The translations under genes and the position numbers were made by a program. A stretch of DNA of 64,000 nt from Mucilaginibacter xinganensis. GTDB taxonomy: Bacteria; Bacteroidota; Bacteroidia; Sphingobacteriales; Sphingobacteriaceae. Of the stretch, positions 56,789 through 64,000 are shown one piece after another; positions within the stretch are counted from its first letter, which is position 1; every line of letters starts with the position of its first letter. Location: positions 2,170,001 to 2,234,000 of the forward strand of contig NZ_CP022743.1 of assembly GCF_002257585.1 (NCBI RefSeq). The letters are read 5' to 3'. The notes under the pieces were generated by a model. It was not told the DNA's origin, ran no database searches, and saw only the letters and a list, made by a program, of their open reading frames with translations.

Positions 56789-58594
56789 TTATTTTTTAAG
56801 GCGATGAAGTGTGTCAACCAATAAATCTACCTCGGCACAGGTATTATAAAATGCGAGCGACGGCCTCACTGTACTTTCCAGCCCAAAGCGTCGTAAGATT
56901 GGCTGCGCGCAATGGTGCCCCGAGCGTACGGCGATGCCCTGTTTGTTCAATTCAGCTCCAACTTCTTCGGTTTTATAACCATCAAGAACAAAAGACAATA
57001 CACTGGCTTTATCCGGCGCGGTCCCGATTAGCTGCAATCCTTTAACTTCTTTTAAAAGTTCCGTAGCATATACCAGCAGGTAGTGTTCATACTGCGAGAT
57101 AGCGGGCATGCCTATGCGGGTTACATAATCAATGGCAGCGCCTAAACCAACTGCGTCGGCAATATTCCCGGTCCCGGCTTCAAACCTGCCGGGGGCGTTG
57201 TGGTATTTTGTTTGTTCGAAGGTTACGTCAACAATCATGTTGCCGCCACCCTGCCAGGGCTGTGTTTCGTTCAAAAGGTCTTCCTTGCCATATAAAACAC
57301 CGATGCCTGTTGGGGCAAAAACTTTATGCCCCGAAAAAACAAACCAATCCGCATCCAGCGCCTGCACATCAACTGGCATGTGCGAAACGGATTGCGCGCC
57401 ATCTACCAAAACTTTTGCACCGGCTAAATGACCAAGTTTTACAATTTGGGCGGCAGGGGTAACCGTACCCAACGCATTTGATACCTGGGTAAATGCCACC
57501 AATTTTGTTTTCGGGCCGAGCAGTTTAATATACTCATCTATTATAATCTGCCCGTCATCGTCAACCGGTATTACTTTTATCTTCAGGTTTTTCTTGCCGG
57601 CTAGCTGTTGCCATGGGACAATATTTGCATGATGCTCCAGGTGGCTAACGATAATCTCATCGCCTGGCTGCAGATTTTGCTCGCCCCAGCTTTTAGCTAC
57701 AAGATTGATGGCTTCTGTAGCTCCCCGTACAAAAATGATCTCGTTTGTTGAGGAGGCATTCAGAAATTGCTGTACCTTTTTACGTGCCCCTTCATAAGCG
57801 TCGGTCGCCCTTGCCGCCAGCTCATGAGCTGCGCGATGGATGTTCGAGTTTTCATGCTCATAAAAATAACTGATCCTGTCAATGACCTGTCTGGGCTTTT
57901 GTGTGGTAGCTGCATTATCCAGCCAAACTAAAGGCTTCCTGTTCACCGTTTCGCCCAGGATTGGAAAGTCGCGCCTGATGATGTTTACATCAAATGGTGC
58001 AGTAATAATTCCGCTTGCACCCTTCGGTCGTTCAGCTGAAAATACGGCCGGAACTTTCTTCAGAAAGTAATAGGAAGGTTCAGGCGCTTGTCCATCCGGC
58101 TTAAATGGAATTTGCGGCACATGCGGATAAGTGATGATTTGGTTTAGTGCGACCTGCAGATCTTTTTCAAAAGACTGCTCCTGCTGATATGGAAGTTGTT
58201 TAAAGTTATCACTTGATAATTCTTTACCAGAAAGGCTAAAGCCAGTTACATTTTCCGTAGCTGATGGCCGGGCAGTATTCAATGCCGGATCATCAAAACT
58301 GGTTTGCGGATCTTTAAGGTCTATCACGTTGCCCTGCGTAATCCCGGAAGAGGAGGCCCCAACACCTGAAACCGGGCTCGATTGGGGCGCACTGCCGTAC
58401 AAATTTAATGGCAATCCATTAGCACCAGGGATACTATCCAGTTGCTCAATAGAAGGTTGATAATCATTCAGCTGCGCCGGATTCCCTCCAGCGTTTACCG
58501 GCTGATCCCCGCCGGATGATTTGAAAAATTGGTTGGCCAGTTTTTCAAGCTCCCGGATATCTAAAAGGCCCTCGGCCTTAGTATTTGTACTCAT
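56789..58594 (-). CDS. Encapsulin cargo: SufS-like cysteine desulfurase with disordered N-terminus
   Basis: A 601-residue protein. Residues ~1-205 are low-complexity and Ser/Gly/Pro/Gln-rich with short conserved patches (LLDIRELEKLANQFFKSSGG, LPLNLYGSAPQ); in Family 2A systems this extension loads the enzyme into the shell. The rest is a SufS-type desulfurase: PLVWLDNAATTQKPRQVID, EIIVSHLEHHANIVPWQ, PLP lysine in FVFSGHKVFAPTGIGVLYG, and the catalytic Cys in VRSGHHCAQPILRRFG near residue 570. It takes sulfur from cysteine; with the shell it is thought to store elemental sulfur. It overlaps the shell gene by 17 bases. Confidence 0.93.
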   Translation of the reverse strand: MSTNTKAEGLLDIRELEKLANQFFKSSGGDQPVNAGGNPAQLNDYQPSIEQLDSIPGANGLPLNLYGSAPQSSPVSGVGASSSGITQGNVIDLKDPQTSFDDPALNTARPSATENVTGFSLSGKELSSDNFKQLPYQQEQSFEKDLQVALNQIITYPHVPQIPFKPDGQAPEPSYYFLKKVPAVFSAERPKGASGIITAPFDVNIIRRDFPILGETVNRKPLVWLDNAATTQKPRQVIDRISYFYEHENSNIHRAAHELAARATDAYEGARKKVQQFLNASSTNEIIFVRGATEAINLVAKSWGEQNLQPGDEIIVSHLEHHANIVPWQQLAGKKNLKIKVIPVDDDGQIIIDEYIKLLGPKTKLVAFTQVSNALGTVTPAAQIVKLGHLAGAKVLVDGAQSVSHMPVDVQALDADWFVFSGHKVFAPTGIGVLYGKEDLLNETQPWQGGGNMIVDVTFEQTKYHNAPGRFEAGTGNIADAVGLGAAIDYVTRIGMPAISQYEHYLLVYATELLKEVKGLQLIGTAPDKASVLSFVLDGYKTEEVGAELNKQGIAVRSGHHCAQPILRRFGLESTVRPSLAFYNTCAEVDLLVDTLHRLKK

Positions 58595-59498
58595 GGTAAT
58601 TACCTAAATCCACATCTTCCAAAACAGCAATCGCATCATCAACCAATACTGCCAGTGAGCAGTAAAGCGAAACCAGGTACGAGGCGATAGCCTTGTTATT
58701 GATTCCCATAAAGCGCACCGATAAGCCCGGCGATTGCTCACCTGGCAGGCCCGGCTGAAACAAGCCCACAACACCCTGCCGGCTTTCGCCCGTTCGCAGC
58801 AAAATAATCTTAGACTTATTATTTTCGATCGGTAGTTTATCTGAAGGGATAAGCGGGATACCCCTCCAGGTAATAAATTGTGAACCGAACAGCGATACGG
58901 TTGGCGGCGGTACGCCCCTGCGGGTGCACTCGCGGCCAAAAGCGGCAATGGCTAGCGGATGCAAAAGGAAAAACCCGGGCTCTTTCCAAACTTTCGTAAT
59001 CAGTTCGTCCAAATCATCGGGGGTGGGCGGGCCGAGTCTTGTTTTTATCTTTTGACCTGCTACAACGCTATGCAATAAACCATATTCCTCATTGTTGATG
59101 AGTTCGCTTTCCTGCCGTTCTTTAATAATCTCTATAGTAAGGCGGAGCTGTTCGCTGATCTGGTTATAAGGTTTGCTGTAAAGATCAGATACGCGGGTAT
59201 GTACGTCCAGCACCGTGTTAACAGCGCTCAGATTATACTCGCGTGGGTTCTCGATGTAGTCAACAAAGGTTGAAGGAAGTTCCCTTTCATCCCGCGAAGA
59301 GCAATCTACTTCCACGTTTTCTGCATCTTTAACTTTGTTTAACCGGTAAACGCCGGATTCTACAGGCACCCAATTTAATAGCTGCGGAAGCCAGCGGGGG
59401 GTGATTCTTGATAATTGGGGGACCGTACGCGTAGCGATGGCCAGTTGCCTTGCGGCTGCGTCGCCTAAGGCTGTTTGATTTGATTTTGGATCTGCCAT
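58578..59498 (-). CDS. Family 2A encapsulin shell protein
   Basis: A 306-residue HK97-fold shell protein of encapsulin Family 2A (SrpI-like). Recognisable parts are the N-terminal arm (ALGDAAARQLAIATRTVPQL), TRITPRWLP-like SRITPRWLPQLLNWVPVESGVYR, the E-loop area NPREYNLSAVNTVLDVHTRVSDLY, and the A-domain end GLSVRFMGINNKAIASYLVSLYCSLAVLVDDAIAVLEDVD. There is no cyclic-nucleotide domain, so it is type 2A. It heads the operon shell-desulfurase-acetyltransferase, which packs sulfur metabolism into a protein compartment. A perfect 30-base palindrome lies 46 bases before its ATG. Confidence 0.95.
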   Translation of the reverse strand: MADPKSNQTALGDAAARQLAIATRTVPQLSRITPRWLPQLLNWVPVESGVYRLNKVKDAENVEVDCSSRDERELPSTFVDYIENPREYNLSAVNTVLDVHTRVSDLYSKPYNQISEQLRLTIEIIKERQESELINNEEYGLLHSVVAGQKIKTRLGPPTPDDLDELITKVWKEPGFFLLHPLAIAAFGRECTRRGVPPPTVSLFGSQFITWRGIPLIPSDKLPIENNKSKIILLRTGESRQGVVGLFQPGLPGEQSPGLSVRFMGINNKAIASYLVSLYCSLAVLVDDAIAVLEDVDLGNYHEYKY

Positions 59499-59544
59499 TT
59501 TGATGATCTGGAATTATACTTATTTAATTCGTGTCTACAATTAT

Positions 59545-59574
59545 AGTATATTAAATCTATAGATTTAATATACT
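59545..59574. promoter_or_regulatory. CTATAG-type operator E: perfect 30-bp palindrome (encapsulin)
   Basis: A perfect palindrome with half-site AGTATATTAAATCTA and centre CTATAG. It is the longest and most symmetric of the five sites; the inner AAATCTATAGATTT matches the consensus AAWTCTATAGAnnTT. It lies 46 bases upstream of the shell gene start. Confidence 0.75.
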
Positions 59575-59646
59575 AATGAAAAAAAATAATAATCCCAGAT
59601 CGTCAATGACGATAACTTTGAATTTCAACAATAAAACGCGATTTAA

Positions 59647-59697
59647 ATGCTAATTAAGTTCAAAAAATATTCCATTAAATGTTTATCTAATTAGCAT
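59647..59697. repeat. Inverted repeat upstream of the encapsulin promoter
   Basis: Perfect 10-base arms ATGCTAATTA and TAATTAGCAT, 31 bases apart. The string TAAATGCTAATTA also occurs at 51322-51334. Purpose unknown. Confidence 0.45.
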
Positions 59698-60101
59698 TGT
59701 CACAGGCATTATGATCGCCTGTTACTGATAGGTACTCCATGAACAAAGGATGGGCGGAAATAGTACCTGGATGAACGATCTCCATTTTTCTGCGTCTTTT
59801 ATGGCTTTTTAGGGGCAGGCGCACAACTGGTTGGCGGTATGTTTTTAATATTCAGGCTGTTCACTAGCTCGCATGCTTATTTAATTATTGATATGCCGGT
59901 CGTTATTTTTATAAAGTGAGCGGGTAATATTTGTTAAAAAGTGAAACAAAAACAAGCTTGCGATTAGAACTTTACAAGATGTTTAAAAATTTAACTAATT
60001 GAATATTAAATAGTTATTAATGAGCAAAAGTATTGTAAAAATTACTCACCGAATTACGCCCTCCTTTATAGCGATTTGGCGACTCTCTTGGATTTTAGTC
60101 G

Positions 60102-60136
60102 AAAAAAAGCCTGCAATTATTTGATTTGCAGGCTTT
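60102..60136 (-). terminator. Hairpin with T-tract on the - strand
   Basis: Stem AAAGCCTGCAA / TTGCAGGCTTT (60106-60116 and 60126-60136); on the - strand it is followed by TTTT. It lies just after the tRNA/tmRNA-like remnant on the same strand, the layout of a stable-RNA terminator. Confidence 0.65.
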
Positions 60137-60154
60137 GTCTATTTTTATTGAATT

Positions 60155-60187
60155 TTGTGGAGAGCTGGGGTTCAGAACCATCGCTAT
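60155..60187 (-). other. Possible 3'-end remnant of a tRNA or tmRNA
   Basis: On the - strand GGTTCTGAACCCCAGCTCT followed by CCACA resembles a T-arm (GGTTC-GAACC with one extra T) and an acceptor end of a tRNA or tmRNA. No matching 5' half is seen upstream. With the hairpin that follows it may mark an old integration (att) site. Confidence 0.35.
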
Positions 60188-60260
60188 TGTGTTGATTATC
60201 AGTAATTTATATTATAAAAAGTTTCCTTACTCTACCGATGAAGCAAATAGGCTATCAGTC

Positions 60261-60857
60261 TTATAAAGCCCTGTTTTTTAACGCCTTATTGCGAATCCGG
60301 CTTAACGTTTCTTTGCTGATTCCCAAATAAGATGCAATGATATGTTGAGGAAAACGCTTTATAAATTCAGGGTATTTAATCATCAGTTCTTCATAGCGGT
60401 ACTCGGCTGCATAGTTAATTGAAGTAAGTAACCTGCGTTGCATTGCTATGTGATGTGCATCATCAAGCCTTTTGCGCATTTCACCGAATGCTGGAATGGC
60501 ATTTACTTTATCATACCATCCGTTAACTTTTGGCAGCATGAGTACATCAGTTTCTTCCCAGGCATCTATATTATAAATAGAAGGTATAAACTTGTGAAAG
60601 CTCTCCCTATCAGATGTCCACCAGTTCTCTATCGACAAATTTAGTACATGTTCGTTCCCTTTTTCATCTATGGTATATTGACGTGTCGCACCCTTTTCAA
60701 TGAAACAAATATACTTGCAGACATCGCCAGCTTTTAACAAGAACTGCTTTTTTTTGAATTTTTTTGGTACAAAAGCTTTTTCGATCAACCTGATATCTTC
60801 TGGTGAAAGCGGTATTGTCGACTGTTTCGACAGATAATTTAAAAGCCTTGTAAACAT
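60261..60857 (-). CDS. Crp/Fnr-family regulator
   Basis: A ~198-residue regulator with an N-terminal cyclic-nucleotide-binding-like beta barrel (KKKQFLLKAGDVCKYICFIEKG, ATRQYTIDEKGNEHVLNLS) and a C-terminal helix-turn-helix (IKRFPQHIIASYLGISKETLSRIRNKAL). I choose the ATG of MFTRLLNYLSKQ at 60857: a TAAATTTG -7 box lies at 60864-60871, so the mRNA would begin right at this codon and the upstream 32 codons of the open frame would not be transcribed. Signal and targets are unknown. Confidence 0.82.
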   Translation of the reverse strand: MFTRLLNYLSKQSTIPLSPEDIRLIEKAFVPKKFKKKQFLLKAGDVCKYICFIEKGATRQYTIDEKGNEHVLNLSIENWWTSDRESFHKFIPSIYNIDAWEETDVLMLPKVNGWYDKVNAIPAFGEMRKRLDDAHHIAMQRRLLTSINYAAEYRYEELMIKYPEFIKRFPQHIIASYLGISKETLSRIRNKALKNRAL

Positions 60858-60863
60858 GTATCG

Positions 60864-60871
60864 CAAATTTA
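60864..60871 (-). promoter_or_regulatory. -7 box of the Crp/Fnr-type gene
   Basis: On the - strand TAAATTTG fits TAnnTTTG. It ends 6 bases before the chosen ATG, which suggests a leaderless message. Confidence 0.5.
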
Positions 60872-60969
60872 TAACAAATACATTCCTATGCAATGAAGGG
60901 TGTTCTGGATGGCTTCTTAGACATTGTTGATCTATATCACCGGTTTGCTGCAACTATCCAGTTATTTTT

Positions 60970-61278
60970 GATTATAAAAGCAGTACACGCCGTTTTCAGG
61001 ACTATTCCCAACTGATAGAACTAAAAATTGCACTGTTCAGAAGTATGTGTAAGCACAAATTGATTGCCAATACCGGATATACCAGGGAGAGTGGAAAGAC
61101 TGCGCTGCATCAGGGGCTAGCTAAGCTTATATCATTTGGCAGACCGTTTATTGCAAATCCGGATCTGCCGGAAAGGTTTGCTTAGGAACAGAACTGAATA
61201 AACCCGACAGTACCACATTTTTTGACGGTAACGAAAAAGGCTATACAGATTATCCGCATATAACTAAATATTTATAGG
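60970..61278 (+). pseudogene. Broken 3' part of an Old Yellow Enzyme (alkene reductase) gene
   Basis: The sequence encodes the C-terminal signature of NADH:flavin oxidoreductases of the OYE/NemA family: LIANTGYTRESGK, then LISFGRPFIANPDLPERFA, stop, and after a frameshift near 61185 GTELNKPDSTTFFDGNEKG and YTDYPHI. The N-terminal ~250 residues of the enzyme are missing. So the gene is truncated and frameshifted and cannot make an active enzyme. Confidence 0.8.
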
Positions 61279-61375
61279 GTGATAGTTGTTACTATTTCGG
61301 TAAAGCTACTTCTTTAACTGAAAAATGGTTTTCAATTGTCTTGGCCCCCCTTTTTATATTATTCAGCGAAGTGAT

Positions 61376-61732
61376 TTATTGGGCGGGTTCCAGGAATGCA
61401 TACAAATGCTTAACCTTACCATCCTCGAGAAGGAAAAAGTCCATGCTATTCAGCGGTCCGCCACTGGTGTTAATAAGGCCATAAAATCTTGCGCTATCTT
61501 GAAGCGGTTCAATAGGTTTGGCTGCAGCGAAATGATATGCTGGATCTTCAGCTATAAGCTTTCCTATAAAATCGGAAACTGATTTTAACCCATCCAGAAT
61601 AAAATCCTTGTCGTACATTTTAATATCCTCTGCATAGATCACTTCCAGCAGCTCGTTTCGTTTTGCCGGATCTTTTTCATTCCACGCGATTACATGTATG
61701 TTTTGCAGTTCGGTAAATAGTTTGATGTCCAT
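61376..61732 (-). CDS. SnoaL-like (NTF2-fold) small protein
   Basis: About 118 residues, start taken at MDIKLFTELQNIHVIAWNEK; a start 6 codons upstream (61750) is also open. The NTF2-type pattern is visible: helix ELQNIHVIAWNEKDPAKRNELLEVIY, then AEDIKMYDKDFILDGLKSV and strands DSARFYGLINTSGG and MDFFLLEDGKVKHLYAFLEP. There is no signal peptide. Such proteins bind or convert small molecules; no substrate can be named. It converges with the broken reductase gene. Confidence 0.78.
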   Translation of the reverse strand: MDIKLFTELQNIHVIAWNEKDPAKRNELLEVIYAEDIKMYDKDFILDGLKSVSDFIGKLIAEDPAYHFAAAKPIEPLQDSARFYGLINTSGGPLNSMDFFLLEDGKVKHLYAFLEPAQ

Positions 61733-61750
61733 ATTAAATCTGTTTAACAA

Positions 61751-62253
61751 ATCCCTGTTTCGTCAAGGAATTTTATGATAATACTTAAAAACAAAACTAC
61801 CCAGGTTTTTTATAATTTATGTTGATATAGGTCAACAAATGATAAAATTTACGAGGGGTCTTTTTAAGCGTGCATAAATGCCATTTCCTGGAATTATACA
61901 CTCTGACGAAGTTGAATTAGTTTAATTACATTGAATTGAAAAGGCTACGTTGTGGCGGACAAGAGGACTAGAAAAAAAAGAGTACAAAAAGATGAAACAA
62001 AAGGTTGCTGGTGGTCTCTACTATATTATGTTCACTGTGGTCTTGTATCCAGATACCATTGATAAAAGATTCCCAATCCTCAAAGGATTTTATTAACCTT
62101 TTTCTTTTCTATAAAAGTGGGAGTAAATGGTAAACCAAGTTTATCTCAAATGTTAAATGCAAAAACCGTCGATACAAATCGGGTTAGTATCGGCACTCGT
62201 CTTTTTAACTGATTATACTTCATTCTTTTGCACTCAGAGGAGTATCATCATAC
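61751..62253. other. Intergenic region before the efflux operon
   Basis: No convincing gene. A 34-codon frame from 61994 lacks any family mark and was not called. The region should carry the promoter of the TolC-like operon. Confidence 0.45.
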
Positions 62254-63549
62254 ATGACCAAAAAGACATTTTTTTTATTTTTAAGCTGCCTGATCAGCGG
62301 GATGACAGCGTTTTCCCAGGACAGCCTGAGCGTTGTTAAATGGGACCTGCAGACCTGCCTGGACTACGCAAAAAAAAATAATATTCAAGTCAACAGCGCC
62401 CGGCTAAGCCAGCAAACAAGCCAGCAGGAACTAATTCTGTCGAAGGGCTCTGCTTTACCCAATTTGTATGGTTCAGCCACCCAATATGTCAACCACTACC
62501 ATAATGAAGCGGTTTATGGCTCCGGCAACTACGGGCTGACTTCCTCCTGGACCCTTTACCAGGGCGGTTACATCAAAAGCGATATCCAGCAAAAGAACGT
62601 GGAAGTGGAGCGTGTCAATCTGAGCATCCTGCAGCAGGTCAACGACCTGACCCTGCAGATCACCCAATATTACCTGAATATTTTACTGGATAAAGAAACC
62701 ATTGTTTACCAGCAAAATGTGGTCGCTACTTCAAAAGCACAGGTAGAACAGGCAAAAAAACGACTGGACGCCGGCAGTATAGCACAAAAAGATGTTGCCC
62801 AGCTACTGGCACAACTGGCAAACGACAAATACACATTGGTTACCGCCGAAAACGCGCAACGCCAGGATCTGATCAGCCTGAAACAGCTCCTCCAGTTGAG
62901 CGCTACAACTTTCGATGTGATTACACCGGATACCATCATTTCAAAAAAAGCGGTGGATAACCTCTTAAACGTACAACAAACCGCGCTTATGGACCGGCCA
63001 GAGGTAAGGAACGGCGAACTGTATGTGAAATCAGCAGAGTTCGGCCTGCAAAAGGCCAATTCCGGTTACCTGCCAACGCTTACCGCTTCGGGCTTTGCCG
63101 GCAGCAGCTACCAGGGCGCGGGGAGTGGTTATTTTACCCAGTTGAACAACGGCTTCAACCAACAGGTTGGCCTTAGCCTGTCGATACCCATTTTTACCCG
63201 CAAGGTGAACCAGGTGAACCGGGCCGAAGCTAAAATTAATATTGATCAGGCGAAGCTTTCGCTAAGAGATACCAAAACGACCCTTACACTTACTATCGAA
63301 AAGGCTTACATCAATGTGGTTAATTCGCAAAATCAATATGACGCGGCGGCAGAGGCCTTTAAATACAATCAGGAAACTTACCGGGTCGCCAATGAGCAAT
63401 TGAAAGTGGGTATTGTAAATATGGTTGACTTTTTACAGCAAAAATCCCTGTATACGCAGGCCTTACAGCAATATATCCAGGCCAAGTACAATGCAGCGCT
63501 TACGATAGAGATCTACGAATTCTACAAAGGCACTCCTGTTAAACTTTAA
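62254..63549 (+). CDS. TolC-family outer-membrane efflux protein
   Basis: A 431-residue protein with a signal peptide (FFLFLSCLISGMTAFSQ) and the two long helical repeats of TolC-like channels (DLQTCLDYAKKNNIQVNSARL; KSAEFGLQKANSGYLPTLTASG). Conserved signs include LSLSIPIFTRKVNQVNRAEAK and the second-half helix LTIEKAYINVVNSQNQYDAAAEA, ending IEIYEFYKGTPVKL. It forms the outer-membrane pore of a tripartite pump. The adaptor gene follows 15 bases on. Codon use here seems richer in G/C at third positions than in the genes before it, by eye. Confidence 0.9.
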   Translation: MTKKTFFLFLSCLISGMTAFSQDSLSVVKWDLQTCLDYAKKNNIQVNSARLSQQTSQQELILSKGSALPNLYGSATQYVNHYHNEAVYGSGNYGLTSSWTLYQGGYIKSDIQQKNVEVERVNLSILQQVNDLTLQITQYYLNILLDKETIVYQQNVVATSKAQVEQAKKRLDAGSIAQKDVAQLLAQLANDKYTLVTAENAQRQDLISLKQLLQLSATTFDVITPDTIISKKAVDNLLNVQQTALMDRPEVRNGELYVKSAEFGLQKANSGYLPTLTASGFAGSSYQGAGSGYFTQLNNGFNQQVGLSLSIPIFTRKVNQVNRAEAKINIDQAKLSLRDTKTTLTLTIEKAYINVVNSQNQYDAAAEAFKYNQETYRVANEQLKVGIVNMVDFLQQKSLYTQALQQYIQAKYNAALTIEIYEFYKGTPVKL

Positions 63550-63564
63550 CCGCGCACAAGCATT

Positions 63565-64000
63565 ATGAAAAAAAATACAAAAAGAACGCTCATTATCGCA
63601 GCCATTATTATAGTGATTGGCGGTGTTTGGTTCATTACGACTAAAAAGAAAGAAAAACCGGTAGTATTGCCCACAGAGGTGCCTGCTTATGGTTATATTG
63701 CTCAAACTGTCACAGCGACCGGAACTATTCAACCGGTAGATACTGTAGCGGTAGGTACCCAGGTGTCGGGCATCGTTAAAGTGATCAATGCCGATTTTAA
63801 CTCCAAAGTAAAAAAAGGCCAGTTATTGGCGCAGCTGGATAAATCGCTTTTGCAGGCAACGGTCGATCAGGCCAGCGCTACCTTGCGCACTCAGCAAAGC
63901 CAGCTGGTTTATAACCAGAATTTCTATAACAGGCAGAAACTGTTGTACAGCAGCGGCTCTATCAGTAAGCAGGACTATGAATCGGCTCTGAACAATTTTA
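63565..64000 (+). CDS. Periplasmic adaptor, HlyD/MacA-like (3' cut by window edge)
   Basis: The first ~145 residues of a membrane-fusion protein. A single N-terminal membrane helix (RTLIIAAIIIVIGGVWFITT) is followed by the lipoyl-like half domain (VSGIVKVINADFNSKVKKGQLLAQLD) and the start of the alpha-helical hairpin (LLQATVDQASATLRTQQSQL). It links an inner-membrane transporter, which must lie beyond the window, to the TolC-like pore. MacA-type is the likeliest subgroup from the VPAYGYIAQTVTATGTIQPV start. Confidence 0.9.
   Translation, partial: MKKNTKRTLIIAAIIIVIGGVWFITTKKKEKPVVLPTEVPAYGYIAQTVTATGTIQPVDTVAVGTQVSGIVKVINADFNSKVKKGQLLAQLDKSLLQATVDQASATLRTQQSQLVYNQNFYNRQKLLYSSGSISKQDYESALNNF

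Larger units (their letters stand above)
59499..60260. other. Intergenic region upstream of the encapsulin operon
   Basis: No gene seen. It holds operator E, an inverted repeat ATGCTAATTA / TAATTAGCAT (59647-59656 and 59688-59697), a terminator-like hairpin near 60106-60136 and a possible tRNA/tmRNA 3'-end remnant near 60155-60185. Confidence 0.55.

Noticed and set aside
60858..60953. 32-codon N-terminal extension of the Crp/Fnr-like gene
   Set aside because: A -7 box lies inside it, directly before the ATG at 60857, and the extra residues are not part of the fold.
61994..62098. 34-codon ORF before the TolC-like gene
   Set aside because: Too short, with no recognisable features or clear promoter.
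62254..64000. Efflux genes as recently acquired DNA because of GC-richer codons
   Set aside because: The shift is judged by eye only; no mobile-element border is seen between 61.75 and 62.25 kb.

Overview
The window looks like a chromosomal piece from a Bacteroidota bacterium of the family Sphingobacteriaceae (Mucilaginibacter/Pedobacter-like). The reasons are a SusC/SusD pair, promoters with the Bacteroidota -7 box TAnnTTTG, starts without strong Shine-Dalgarno sites, a sphingolipid pathway and a moderate GC content. The genus is an inference. The first gene is cut at its 5' end and the last at its 3' end.

Region 1 (1-25.6 kb, all + strand) is the distal half of an extracellular contractile injection system (eCIS). 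In order it holds the VgrG/gp5-like spike (cut), PAAR tip, gp25-like wedge, a very long baseplate J-like protein, a second large baseplate protein, a tape-measure protein and an AAA+ ATPase. Five cargo proteins follow, all built on the eCIS-associated DUF4157 module. Their C-termini differ: a zincin; an OmpA-like domain with a beta-rich tail; a 1506-residue toxin-like protein followed by a probable immunity gene; a tandem M14 + M15 peptidase predicted to cut peptidoglycan; and a second zincin-like protein. Two cell-wall-directed effectors and an immunity-like gene suggest that bacteria are among the targets.

Region 2 (26-38.4 kb, all - strand) starts with a CAP-domain protein and a TPR protein with a frameshift in a poly-A run. 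It then holds what looks like a full inositol-sphingolipid locus: serine palmitoyltransferase, GNAT-type ceramide synthase candidate, ceramide-reductase-like epimerase and myo-inositol phosphate synthase, ended by a strong terminator. A second operon has a DUF5686 outer-membrane protein, CDP-alcohol phosphatidyltransferase, fatty-acid hydroxylase and a PAP2 protein resembling inositol-phosphoceramide synthase.

Region 3 (38.7-59.6 kb) is a sulfur/cysteine region. It has a TlpA-like protein, metNIQ with an Rrf2 regulator, a SusC/D pair preceded by a tiny ORF ending in MSMCNMHCCC, a NifS-like protein without its catalytic cysteine, TlpA, tRNA-Cys, and a redoxin-like protein without active-site cysteines. 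It ends with a Family 2A encapsulin operon (shell, cysteine desulfurase cargo, serine acetyltransferase). Five promoters here share a palindrome around CTATAG (best form AATTCTATAGnnATT). I propose this is the operator of the local Rrf2 regulator, tying these genes into one sulfur regulon. A GH36 alpha-galactosidase, a CGNR zinc-finger protein and a PIG-L deacetylase sit in between without an obvious link.

Region 4 (59.6-64 kb) holds a Crp/Fnr-type regulator, a decayed Old Yellow Enzyme gene, a SnoaL-like protein, a possible tRNA/tmRNA 3'-end remnant, and the start of an efflux operon (TolC-like, then a cut HlyD/MacA-like adaptor).
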